Positions 13,089 to 21,899 of a DNA stretch of 64,000 bases are shown here, in pieces. The stretch covers positions 13,939,544-14,003,543 of the forward strand of contig NC_033627.1 in NCBI RefSeq assembly GCF_001540865.1. Direction: 5' to 3'. This stretch comes from Ananas comosus (Eukaryota > Streptophyta > Magnoliopsida > Poales > Bromeliaceae). Made by a program: the position numbers and the translations under genes. The first letter of the stretch is position 1. Every line of letters begins with the position of its first letter. The notes under the pieces are model-generated. The model made no database searches, had not been told where the DNA came from, and saw only the letters and a program-made list of their open reading frames with translations.

Positions 13089-13303
13089 TTTTTTTTTTTT
13101 TGAGAAAGAGGTAGCAAGCTACCTGCTTCATTCATTAAGCGAAATGAATTTAGCGTACATAATGGAGACAACTAAGGCCCCCTACCGAAACCGGAAAACA
13201 ACAAAATAATAAAAGCAGTATAGATAAGTAAACAACAACAAAAGAACAATAAAAGCAGTATAGATAAGTAAACGAAAGCCCGACTCGAGATATTAAAGAG
13301 CGG

Positions 13304-16300
13304 TTACGGGACAATTGCCTCGGTCCAAGTCTTCGTTAGCGCGACTATCCGCCCAATTGCACGGTTAGCATCCGGAGTGTCCTCATTGAAGACGATCTTG
13401 TTGCGCTCCGTCCAAACTACCCACCAGATTGCCGCCAACCGTGTGAGCCTTAACGATCTCTGTTCAGCACTATAGGAGTCCGCAGTGTCGGTCCAAAGTT
13501 GCTTAACGTCCCCTGTTCTTAAATCGCTGACCCCCGATCCATCCACGCTAATTTGGAGGTATCTAACAAAAACGCAGTCCTTGAAAAGGTGATCGCAGTT
13601 CTCAGGTGAGAATGAACAGAAAATGCAGTACTCATTCACCGGGCACCCTCTGCGTATCAGTCTATCAGCAGTAAGTAATCTCTTGCGTAGAAGGATCCAT
13701 AAGAATATTTTGATTTTGGTTGGGAGTTTTAAACTCCACAGCTTGTCGTTGGATGGTTGTCTCTGGCCAGCGTCAGTAATAAATTCGTAGAGGGATTTGA
13801 TTGTGAATATTCGGTTAGACGTCCATCGCCACCTTAATATATCCGGTGAGTCCGTCAGGCTATATCGCTGCAAGAGGCTTTTGAAAGACATGATCTGTTG
13901 TCTAGACACACTGTCGACGTTCATAGTATTGCCTCTGAGTATGAACCGCCATCTCCACCCTATTCCATTCCAGCATTGTGAGACCGTAGCCCCATTGTTA
14001 AGCACCTTGGAGTAAATTCGTGGAAACCGAGTGCACAGGGAGGTTTCTTCGATCCAAATGTCAGTCCATAGCCTACAAAAATTTCCATTGCCGAGTGTGT
14101 ACGATACGCTGCACCGAAATATTTGTCGACATGTCATTACGCTTCTCCACCACTGAGAGTGAGGTCTGAACCCTCTTCCCTCCAGTAACGGCCTTCTTCT
14201 GGTGTAATATAGCGCTCTTACCAACCTTCCCCATTGCAGCTGTGGATCTTTGAAGAAACGCCACCACCATTTAGTTAATAAAGCTATATTCATAGCTTCC
14301 ATATCTAGGATCCCCAGTCCCCCTTCTTTTTTGCTTTTACAAATTGATTTCCAGGCAATAAGGCATGACCCCCCTGAAATCTTGGCGCACCCTTTCCAAA
14401 AGAAAGCTCTTCTCAGGGCCTCTATCCGGTTCAGGACCCACTGCGGTGCTTTGAAGATAGCGAAGAAGAAAAAAGGTATATTCGAGAGCACCGAGTTGAC
14501 CAAGGTGAGTCTACCCCCGTGTGAGAGGAGTTTAGCCTTCCACCCCTCAATGCGCGCCTCAATACGATTAACGATCAGCGTCCAATCTAGTCTTCGGAGG
14601 GGTTTGATGTGTAGCGGCAATCCCAAGTAACGGAATGGCAGAATGCCAACTTTACAACCCAAAATATCTGCTAGTCCACAAGCCCTGCTAGCATTATGAC
14701 CTAGATAGTATAGTTCTGTCTTAATCATATTTATCTTAAGGCCTGATGCCCACTCGAACATTTTCCAAATAAAAAGCAGACTCCGCATAGCGGCCTTTTT
14801 AGGTTCAGCAAAAAATAAAGTGTCATCCGCGTATTGGAGGATTACAGTTTGACAATCCATTGTAGGACCAATTCCTTGGAACATGTTGTTGTTCCTCGCT
14901 GTCTCCGTGATCCTGGCCAGGCAGTCAGCCACCAAGATGAATAGGTAGGGGGATAGCGGGTCTCCTTGTCTAAGCCCCTTCCTAGTTTTCAGCCAAGCTG
15001 TCGGTGAGTCATTTACAAGAACTGCGATTTTAGCGTTGCATATACATTGCTCTATCCAGTACCACCATTTATCGCTGAATCCAATCCATCGTAGTACACT
15101 TTTCAGGAAGGTCCAACTGACATTGTCGTAAGCCTTCTCGAAATCCACCTTAATGCAAACGCACTCATTCTCAGATTTTGCGCACCAATTTAGGAGTTCA
15201 CTCGCCGTAACAAACGAGTCCGCTAGGAGTCGATCCTTCAAAAAAGCTGATTGTGCAGATGATATGATCGACGGTAAAATGAGCGAGAGTCTGTTTGCCA
15301 ATACTTTAGAGATAATCTTCTGTATTCCATTCATAAGGCATATCGGTCGGAAATCATTCACCTTACTAGCTCCTTCCTTTTTAGGGATGAGACACACATA
15401 TGAGTAGTCCGTCGGGGCCGTAAAAAGATTGTTTTCCTGGAGATCTCTGAATACATCGAAAATGTTATCCTTAACTGTATCCCAGAAATGTTGATAGAAG
15501 ATAAGAGAAAAATCGTCCGGTCCAGGTGCCTTCTCACCACCTAGTTGAAATGTAGCTTTCTTAATTTCTTCCATAGTAAAAGGGCTAGTAAGGGAGTCCG
15601 GGTCATTTAGAGAGTTCTCCCGGTACAGATCACTCCAATCTCCGCCAGTTGAAGGACCTGTTTCCTCTTGCCCGAAAAGGCGTGAGAAGGCATGGAAGAA
15701 ATAGTTTCTTTTTTGGACGTCGTTGTGGATGGGTCTGCCAGATTCATCTTCGATAAACTCTATCGCATTGCTTCGTTTCCGACCATTGGCCATCGCGTGA
15801 AAAAATTTAGTGTTCTTGTCCCCCTCCTTAAGCCAATGCTGTTTCGCTCGCGTTCTCCATAGAATTTCCTCTTCCTGAAGTATGAGATGAAGCTGAGCCT
15901 TAAGCTTTACCCTTTTATCCCGAAGCTCCTGTGACAGGGGGGACTGTTCCTCAGTCAAATCGATGCTACGGATATCGTCTTGGATGCACTTTATAGCGTT
16001 GGAAATGCTATAGAATTCCGTCTTACACCACTCTTTCATTCTGACCCTGCAGTGTCTGAGTTTTGCCGTAAGAGTGAGGATAGCCGACCTCTTGCTGGTG
16101 ATTTCATTCCACCAGACCGGTACCCTAACAGAGAAATCCTCTTTAGTGAGCCAGACCTTCTCGAACCGAAATCTCCCCGGCTTTGGGTTGGCCCCAGTAG
16201 TCAGCAGTATCGGGGTATGATCCGAGGTAATCCTCGGCAGTGCTGAGACCCTGCCGTGTGGGAAAGCTTGGTCCCATTCAGTCGACACTAGAAATCTGTC

Positions 16301-16897
16301 CAGCTTGGCCAGGGAAGGTGCGCATTGCATGTTAGACCAGGTGAAACATTGGTTGGATATGGGTTGATCAATGACCTCGAGGTTTGAAATGAGATCTGAG
16401 AATAAGGACATCGCTCTAGAACTCCAGGGACTTCCAATGCGTTCTGCTTGACTCCTTGTGAGATTAAAATCCCCACAAATGACCCAGTTGTTATTGGAGC
16501 AAAAGTCTCTCACTGAAATAAGATCAGAACAGAACTCTTCCTTCCCGTCCCAAGTTGGTGGCCCGTAGACGTTTGAGAGGAAAAAAATCTTTCCGCTGGC
16601 AACGTGCTTCAAATTAAGGGTGAGTGAGCGCTCACGCACCAAAACCTCCGAACATAAAAAAGATTTAGAATTCCACGCAGTGATTAAACCACCCGACGCC
16701 CCACAAGCAGGAATAAAATGACATCTATCGAAGTTTGAGCCACAGAAAGAGCGGAGAAACGATCTAGATACCGAATCTACTTTTGTTTCTTGAAAACAAA
16801 CTACGGGACAAAAGTGCTTAGACACGACAGTCTTTACCGCACGACGCTTGACCGGGTCGTTCAGACCCCGAACATTCCAAGAGATAATATTAAACAT
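13304..16897 (-). CDS. LINE ORF2: endonuclease and reverse transcriptase
   Basis: 1197 residues without interruption. The N-terminus (about 1-220) is an AP-like endonuclease that nicks the target: it opens with NIISWNVRGLND and has the QETKVDS, GDFNLTRS and SDHTPIL motifs. The reverse transcriptase (about 480-740) shows KVDFEKAYDNVSW (motif A), GLRQGDPLSPYLF (motif B) and YADD at 689-692 (motif C, catalytic aspartates). The C-terminus carries the plant zf-RVT region (about 1040-1120) with Cys-x-x-Cys and His/Cys residues, then the WWVVWTERNKIVF block that recurs in truncated copies across the window. No RNase H domain is seen, as in many L1 elements. The protein would bind its own RNA and copy it at the nick. 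All catalytic motifs look intact, so activity is plausible but unproven. Confidence 0.96.
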   Translation of the reverse strand: MFNIISWNVRGLNDPVKRRAVKTVVSKHFCPVVCFQETKVDSVSRSFLRSFCGSNFDRCHFIPACGASGGLITAWNSKSFLCSEVLVRERSLTLNLKHVASGKIFFLSNVYGPPTWDGKEEFCSDLISVRDFCSNNNWVICGDFNLTRSQAERIGSPWSSRAMSLFSDLISNLEVIDQPISNQCFTWSNMQCAPSLAKLDRFLVSTEWDQAFPHGRVSALPRITSDHTPILLTTGANPKPGRFRFEKVWLTKEDFSVRVPVWWNEITSKRSAILTLTAKLRHCRVRMKEWCKTEFYSISNAIKCIQDDIRSIDLTEEQSPLSQELRDKRVKLKAQLHLILQEEEILWRTRAKQHWLKEGDKNTKFFHAMANGRKRSNAIEFIEDESGRPIHNDVQKRNYFFHAFSRLFGQEETGPSTGGDWSDLYRENSLNDPDSLTSPFTMEEIKKATFQLGGEKAPGPDDFSLIFYQHFWDTVKDNIFDVFRDLQENNLFTAPTDYSYVCLIPKKEGASKVNDFRPICLMNGIQKIISKVLANRLSLILPSIISSAQSAFLKDRLLADSFVTASELLNWCAKSENECVCIKVDFEKAYDNVSWTFLKSVLRWIGFSDKWWYWIEQCICNAKIAVLVNDSPTAWLKTRKGLRQGDPLSPYLFILVADCLARITETARNNNMFQGIGPTMDCQTVILQYADDTLFFAEPKKAAMRSLLFIWKMFEWASGLKINMIKTELYYLGHNASRACGLADILGCKVGILPFRYLGLPLHIKPLRRLDWTLIVNRIEARIEGWKAKLLSHGGRLTLVNSVLSNIPFFFFAIFKAPQWVLNRIEALRRAFFWKGCAKISGGSCLIAWKSICKSKKEGGLGILDMEAMNIALLTKWWWRFFKDPQLQWGRLVRALYYTRRRPLLEGRGFRPHSQWWRSVMTCRQIFRCSVSYTLGNGNFCRLWTDIWIEETSLCTRFPRIYSKVLNNGATVSQCWNGIGWRWRFILRGNTMNVDSVSRQQIMSFKSLLQRYSLTDSPDILRWRWTSNRIFTIKSLYEFITDAGQRQPSNDKLWSLKLPTKIKIFLWILLRKRLLTADRLIRRGCPVNEYCIFCSFSPENCDHLFKDCVFVRYLQISVDGSGVSDLRTGDVKQLWTDTADSYSAEQRSLRLTRLAAIWWVVWTERNKIVFNEDTPDANRAIGRIVALTKTWTEAIVP

Positions 16898-16953
16898 CAG
16901 AAACTGCTACCCCCCAAAATATAAAACCACACCGAAACCCGCCCCTCAGCAAA

Positions 16954-19900
16954 TTATCCGCTCAACATAAACTTGTGGAGCTCCTCCGCGTCAACCTCCG
17001 AGAGCTTCACTCCGCAGCGGGCCCCCTTCGACAGCACCTTTTTTGAGCTCCATTTGCGAGCTAGTTTCGCCGAGCTAGAGCTGGCACCTTCCAGCAGGAT
17101 CGCTTTCCTACGCTTCGCCCGTTCAAGAGCCGAAATGATGGCTGGATCCCGCGCGCGAGGACTAGACCTAGTCGGTCCTATCCTGACGCTCGGGAGATAC
17201 CCGGCCCCTCCGGCCTCCTCCCCGTCACCTCCTTTCGGCGGGTTCGGGGCGGAAAGAGCTTCCGCCAGATCACGGGAACGTCCCGTGCGAAGAAGGAGGC
17301 CCATCTCGAGGGAAGCTCCGGTGCAAGAACCCATCGCAGCAGCAGCACCAGGAGAGCCGCGAGTGGCGTCGAGATCGGGGAGGCCCGTCCCGAGGGGAGC
17401 TCCGACGCAAGATCCCATTGCAGCAGTAGCACCCAGAGAACCGCGAGTGGCGTGGAGATCGGGGTTCCAAGCGGGAAGACCTCGACCGTCTCCCTCGAGT
17501 GACGTGGAGATCGGGGTTCCAAACGGGAAGACCTCGACCATCCCGAGGGGAGCTTCAGCGCAAGATCCCATTGCAGCAGCAGCACCAGGAGATCCGTTGA
17601 GGCCGCGAGTGGCGTGGAGATCGGGGTTCCAAACGGGAAGACCTCGACCGTCTCCCACACCAAGCAAGACCGGCTCAAAAGAGACCCCCGTGGGGAGCGG
17701 GCGAGAAGAGTTACCCGTACCATGGGGGGTTCCGACTTGAGCAAAGCTGAGCTCTGGGCTGTCCCTAAGAAAAAGAGGGTCTCCGAAACCGAGGAAACCG
17801 AGGAAGAAGAACCGTTGGGCCTCGTCTTGGGCCTCGTCTGCAACTGGCAGCAGTCGGTGGCCTCTACCCCAGTTGGGCCCCAAACCAAATGCTCCTACAA
17901 ATTGGCCCAAAACGCTGAGACCAACATCGAGGCCCGGTGAAAAAAAAGTTCGAGGAGGGCCCGCAAGTAACTGCAAGAATGGGTGACTGGGCCCCCACTG
18001 TGCACCCAATCCAACTCCGGGACCAGAAAATGAAACGACCAGCATTTCTGGCCCTAGCCCCAAGAAAAGTAGCTTCGTGTGTAATAAAGAAAGGGGCTGC
18101 AGCATCACAGACCAAATCCCCGGCCCCAGGCTCGAGAAGGATATTCCAATCTTAGAATAACAGGTGCCTTGATCCTCCCAGTTCTTGAAATAAATGTTAA
18201 CTCGAAAGCTAGCCTTTTCCTTAAGGTACGGTATCCAAGGCTTCCGAGACTCACACTCAGGTGTGATACATGGGGGGCGGTATGTCAACGGCCCTATGCC
18301 GAGACTGGGAGCGCCGCCTGGCAGCAGGACTTTTCGAACTCCTCCCTCGACAAGCTTCACCAGAAAGGACCCGTTGTCAGGGGGGGCGAGAGAATGAACC
18401 GTTGAGGCCACGTCAGCATCGGAACATTTTGAAACCAAACTCGTCTGTCCGCAGTTACCGGCGATCTCCGGCGGGCTCGAACTCTCCACGATCGTCGGCG
18501 GACTCAAGCGCTCCACACTCACCGGCGGACTTGAGTGCTCTTCCTCCACGAATCGCCGGAGAGGGGCGACCGGAGCATCCAGAGTCAACCCGTCCGGCAC
18601 GTACGCTGCCCACCTTCTATCCCTTATTTCCGAGGAGTTCCAGGAAGCATCGGAACTCGAAGAACCACCGGCCGAAGACCGTCTCCCCCGGATAGACCCC
18701 TCAGAGCGACGAGGTGCAACCGGGGGTCTCTGCAGCGGGTCGTGCTGATCCGTCTGATCATTGGGAGGATTGCCAGGAGCAGCTGCATCGCGTCGACCCC
18801 ACCGCTCGAGTTGGATGAGCACCGACAGCGATGAGTCCCCCACTGTTATTTCCAGGTTCTCCGGGATGTCGGAAAGATAATCCACAGAGACGAGGCAGCG
18901 ATAACCAGTGAGATCAACCATGCGAACCGAGAAGTCGTCCGCACGGATGAACCGACCGAAGCCGCCCACCAGCGCCGCTACCGTGCGTGAAGACCAGCAC
19001 TCGTACGGTAAGCTAACAAGCCGGATCCAAACATTATACGTCAGTTGAGCCCTCCGAGCACGGTCGTACGGGTTCCAAGGATAACATCTCAGACGGAGAT
19101 TGTCCAGCGAGAGTAACTCTCTGCGGATGAGTTGGTCGCTCGGCACCCACTCCGGGAGAAAGATCACGAAGTCCCTTTCGCTATACCGGGCCACGTGGAA
19201 ATCAGAGGGCAAACCACCGAAGCGGCTCGCCATTTTGTTGGCTATCGTCTCCTGGGGGAAGTGGCCGAGGGTTCGGGGTGGGAGGACATCAACGAGCATG
19301 GCATTACGTCTCCGATTTTGTCGGGCGAAAAAATCTTCCGACAGTGGGACAAAGGCACTAAGATAGGAGGGCCGGGCCCTCATCGCACGGTAGACGCTCA
19401 TCGGCAGACGATCCATGCAAGCACGTGCAATGTGCCCCGTCTTACGACACCTCAAGCACCTAATAGGAGCCTTACAGAAGGCCGCCCTGTGATCAGTATC
19501 CAAACACCTATAGCACCTCCCTTTGAAGGAGACGCTGCCAGGGGAGGTAGGCAAATGAGAAGTGTTGAAGATAGGCTTTCGACGGTTTAGGCGAGATGGC
19601 GTGACCGAGCAAGGTGTAAGGAGAGCCTCCTTGTAGCTTTTAATAAAACCAGATGAAAAGGAGGTTGGGGGCTTCTCGAGTAAGGTGTCGGATCTCCTCC
19701 AGATACGAGTCGAAGGCGTGAGGCGTGTATTGGAGGCAGGGTCAGAGTCCTCAGCTTGAGGTATAGCCTCCCGAGTTAATGCGAGTCCCGCTGCGTCCGC
19801 CCACTTCACCTTCTTGGGGAGCGATCTGCCATCAATGGTAATCTTCCCGGGGTAGGTGACCTCATTTACTCGAGCCTTCTTCAACGGAGTAGAGCTCTGG

Positions 19901-20127
19901 GTCCTCCTTTGTAGGTTAAAACCCGCTTCGCCAGCTTTCGAGATGTACTTGGATGTGGATGCTACAGAGATCCCTCGTAATGGTTCTTGCTCCTTCCTTT
20001 GAATATGGCAAAACGGTTTCCCAGTCACCTTCTTTGTCTTCACCTCCTCCGAAGCTAACTCCAGAGCCTTCTCCTTTCCCTTCTTCCTTCCATCCCCTGA
20101 CTCCAGAGCCTTCTCCTTTCCCTTCAT
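16954..20127 (-). CDS. LINE ORF1: RNA-binding protein with two zinc knuckles
   Basis: 1057 residues, long for a plant LINE ORF1. The N-terminus is basic and contains a repeated KGKEKALE block made by tandem DNA repeats at the element's 5' end. Two CCHC zinc knuckles, each C-x2-C-x4-H-x4-C, lie near residues 205-240. They are followed (about 280-470) by a DUF4283-like region with FVIFLPEWVPSD and ending near LIQLERWGRR. The C-terminal half is rich in Pro, Gly, Ser and Ala and contains imperfect repeats of about 20-35 residues around MGSC and WNPDLHATRG (DNA about 17300-17650). ORF1 proteins coat LINE RNA and act as nucleic-acid chaperones. The true start may lie beyond the element's 5' end, since the frame is open to 20154. 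The domain order (knuckles before the DUF4283-like part) deserves checking. Confidence 0.88.
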   Translation of the reverse strand: MKGKEKALESGDGRKKGKEKALELASEEVKTKKVTGKPFCHIQRKEQEPLRGISVASTSKYISKAGEAGFNLQRRTQSSTPLKKARVNEVTYPGKITIDGRSLPKKVKWADAAGLALTREAIPQAEDSDPASNTRLTPSTRIWRRSDTLLEKPPTSFSSGFIKSYKEALLTPCSVTPSRLNRRKPIFNTSHLPTSPGSVSFKGRCYRCLDTDHRAAFCKAPIRCLRCRKTGHIARACMDRLPMSVYRAMRARPSYLSAFVPLSEDFFARQNRRRNAMLVDVLPPRTLGHFPQETIANKMASRFGGLPSDFHVARYSERDFVIFLPEWVPSDQLIRRELLSLDNLRLRCYPWNPYDRARRAQLTYNVWIRLVSLPYECWSSRTVAALVGGFGRFIRADDFSVRMVDLTGYRCLVSVDYLSDIPENLEITVGDSSLSVLIQLERWGRRDAAAPGNPPNDQTDQHDPLQRPPVAPRRSEGSIRGRRSSAGGSSSSDASWNSSEIRDRRWAAYVPDGLTLDAPVAPLRRFVEEEHSSPPVSVERLSPPTIVESSSPPEIAGNCGQTSLVSKCSDADVASTVHSLAPPDNGSFLVKLVEGGVRKVLLPGGAPSLGIGPLTYRPPCITPECESRKPWIPYLKEKASFRVNIYFKNWEDQGTCYSKIGISFSSLGPGIWSVMLQPLSLLHTKLLFLGLGPEMLVVSFSGPGVGLGAQWGPSHPFLQLLAGPPRTFFSPGLDVGLSVLGQFVGAFGLGPNWGRGHRLLPVADEAQDEAQRFFFLGFLGFGDPLFLRDSPELSFAQVGTPHGTGNSSRPLPTGVSFEPVLLGVGDGRGLPVWNPDLHATRGLNGSPGAAAAMGSCAEAPLGMVEVFPFGTPISTSLEGDGRGLPAWNPDLHATRGSLGATAAMGSCVGAPLGTGLPDLDATRGSPGAAAAMGSCTGASLEMGLLLRTGRSRDLAEALSAPNPPKGGDGEEAGGAGYLPSVRIGPTRSSPRARDPAIISALERAKRRKAILLEGASSSSAKLARKWSSKKVLSKGARCGVKLSEVDAEELHKFMLSG

Positions 20128-20157
20128 TCCTTCCCCTGACTCCAGAGCCTTCTCCTT
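20058..20157. repeat. Tandem reiteration at the LINE 5' end
   Basis: Three head-to-tail units start with ACTCCAGAGCCTTCTCCTT: 20058-20099 (42 bp), 20100-20138 (39 bp) and a partial unit 20139-20157. The last unit's final CTT overlaps the first three bases of the target-site duplication, a 3-base microhomology at the 5' junction. The units encode the repeated KEKALE block of ORF1. Confidence 0.9.
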
Positions 20158-20172
20158 GGAATATATAAAGCT
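20155..20172. repeat. Target-site duplication of the LINE, right copy
   Basis: Identical to 13071-13088; it marks the 5' junction of the LINE. Confidence 0.95.
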
Positions 20173-20316
20173 AATGCTTTATTTCGTTCAGTTGGAGTTA
20201 AGCTTTATGTTCCACATGAAAGAAGCAATCAAAAAAGCAAGCCAAACTGCATGGTTTATTACCTGGAACATCATAGGTCTCATGCTCCCTGGAAATTAAT
20301 AGTTTGGCAAATATAC

Positions 20317-20474
20317 TGACCGTTCCTAGAGTAAGTGACAAAGAATTTGGTGGTCGGTATCCGAGATCCCAAGTTCGAATCTTAGTTGATTTATATTTTC
20401 AGCTAAGTTTATTTCTAAATGAAATAAACGAAACGGGTATCGTGCTACCTATCTCTCAAAAAAAAAAAAGAAAA
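20317..20474 (+). mobile_element. tRNA-like SINE with LINE-type 3' tail
   Basis: A 158-bp element between 11-bp direct repeats GGCAAATATAC (20306-20316 and 20475-20485). The head has an A-box-like stretch (AGTAAGTGACAAAG) and a B-box-like stretch (AAGTTCGAATCTTA), the internal polymerase III promoter of tRNA-derived SINEs. The 3' part ends GTGCTACCTATCTCTC plus poly(A), very like the end of the LINE at 13089-20154. The copy at 60662-60814 aligns along its whole length. The element is absent from the matching position upstream of the second ankyrin-PGG gene. Confidence 0.85.
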
Positions 20475-20485
20475 GGCAAATATAC

Positions 20486-21899
20486 CTCTGGGCACTCCTT
20501 GTGCGCCCTCTAATGAGTTGCTCTTGCACCTATATCATGACTCAAAGCACACATCAATCAGCATGCACTGTTCCACCCAACCAAATTGACTTAGCTCATC
20601 TGATCTCAATTCTTTTATTTTCGCTTCCAAATAAGGTCAGAATCAGCATTGAGGGGATATAAAAAGCCTCAAATTTGACTCGGTCTAGTTCAGTTGTTTC
20701 GGTCCAAGTTTTCACTTGAAATATGTATTAGCCTTTCCTGCCACACTACTATGCTAGGCTGATATGTATAATTTGGTCTATATATATTGATATATAACTT
20801 AAGCAAAATTTTATTTAGATTTTATTATTAATACATCAACAAATTTTTAAGGTACTTTCATACGGGGACAAATTTACTAGTCAATATATCATCTCGTTAT
20901 GTATAGTAGCAGTTGGCTAAAAATTTGATAGTCGGTATTTGAGATCTCAAGTTTGAAATCTAATTATTTTATATTTTTACTTGAGTTTATATATCTTCAA
21001 AAAACATAAACAAAGTAGATAACTTGTTATTTTTCTCTTTAAAAAATTTTAAAAAATAAAAACTTGTTCCCTATTAAAGCAAGGTAGCACAAGTAATACA
21101 AGCAAAGAACACTGACATTCCATTCTTTACCTTTCCAAAAATGCTATATTATAAGCCCACCCGATTCAATCCAAGACACAATTAATTCATCTGATTGCCT
21201 GAAACAAGGTAAGCATTTTAATTCCCTGATTCGTCCCTAAAAAATCAACTATCTTAATCTTTTTTATTAATTTCTCATTTTTTATTATCCAATATATTTT
21301 GATCTACTGATCATACTTTAGCGTGAGCCTTAAAATGAATGAGACTTAGGTCTGACTTTTTATATCATGTTATTTCAAAATTTGTATTTTCAAGATTAAT
21401 CTTATCAATATCATCTTTATTTTTCGACCTATTAAGTTGTCGGTCGCGCATGCATATTTTTCAATTAACCATATGTAAAATGTATTGAGACCCCTTCAAG
21501 TATAGATTTTTCTTTTTCTTTTTTTGAAATAGGTTATTCAGCTTAATTTACAGTTAGTTATCGTTATAATGAAATTAGAAGTTTTGTTAGATTTAGTAAT
21601 TCTATCAGTTATTTGCTGCTAATTATCATTTTCTTTTATTAAAAATTAATTAAAATTACCGAGTTTAACAAATGCACTATTAATTAATTTACTAAAATTA
21701 TCCATTTGAAGAAAACAATTTAAATAGAACTGATAATAAATTTAATTAAAAATGTGCTATGTAGTCGGGGGAGCGCGATCTCCATGCATTTTACATTTAA
21801 AAATGTTTTTTTTGTTTTTGTCTTTACAACTAATTAACCTTACTTGTTAATTTCAACCTTCGATCACAACAAAGAAGTAGCAGCAGCAGCAGTTATTTA
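20486..21899. other. Upstream region of the first ankyrin-PGG gene
   Basis: No gene. Parts (about 20485-20640 and 20705-20860) are similar to 27130-27290 and 28205-28365 upstream of the second ankyrin-PGG gene. About 20905-21065 looks like a decayed SINE in plus orientation (GATAGTCGGTATTTGAGATC, then a poly-A-rich end). Confidence 0.55.
20905..21065 (+). mobile_element. Decayed SINE copy
   Basis: It follows the SINE consensus loosely: AAAAATTTGATAGTCGGTAT, a degenerate B box (AAGTTTGAAATC), then GTAGATAACTTGTTATTTTTC and an A-rich end. No clear target duplication. An older member of the same family as 20317-20474. Confidence 0.5.

Larger units (their letters stand above)
13089..20154 (-). 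mobile_element. Near-complete L1-type LINE retrotransposon, both frames open
   Basis: A 7066-bp element read on the minus strand. Its 3' end is the poly-T run at 13089-13101 and its 5' end is at 20154. It is bounded by a perfect 18-bp duplication. It holds ORF1 (20127-16954), a 56-bp gap, ORF2 (16897-13304) and a 3' untranslated region of about 200 bp with a duplicated segment (about 13208-13233 and 13248-13273). Only 27 bases precede the ORF1 ATG and the frame stays open to the element edge, so the 5' end may be truncated or rearranged. Intact frames and a perfect duplication indicate a recent insertion. It splits the upstream region of the first ankyrin-PGG gene; the matching site of the second gene (about 26937-26955) is empty. 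Confidence 0.96.

Noticed and set aside
17178..17888. Long open frames on both strands within the LINE ORF1 region
   Set aside because: They are shadows of the GC-rich repetitive ORF1 frame; no independent domain is recognisable in them.
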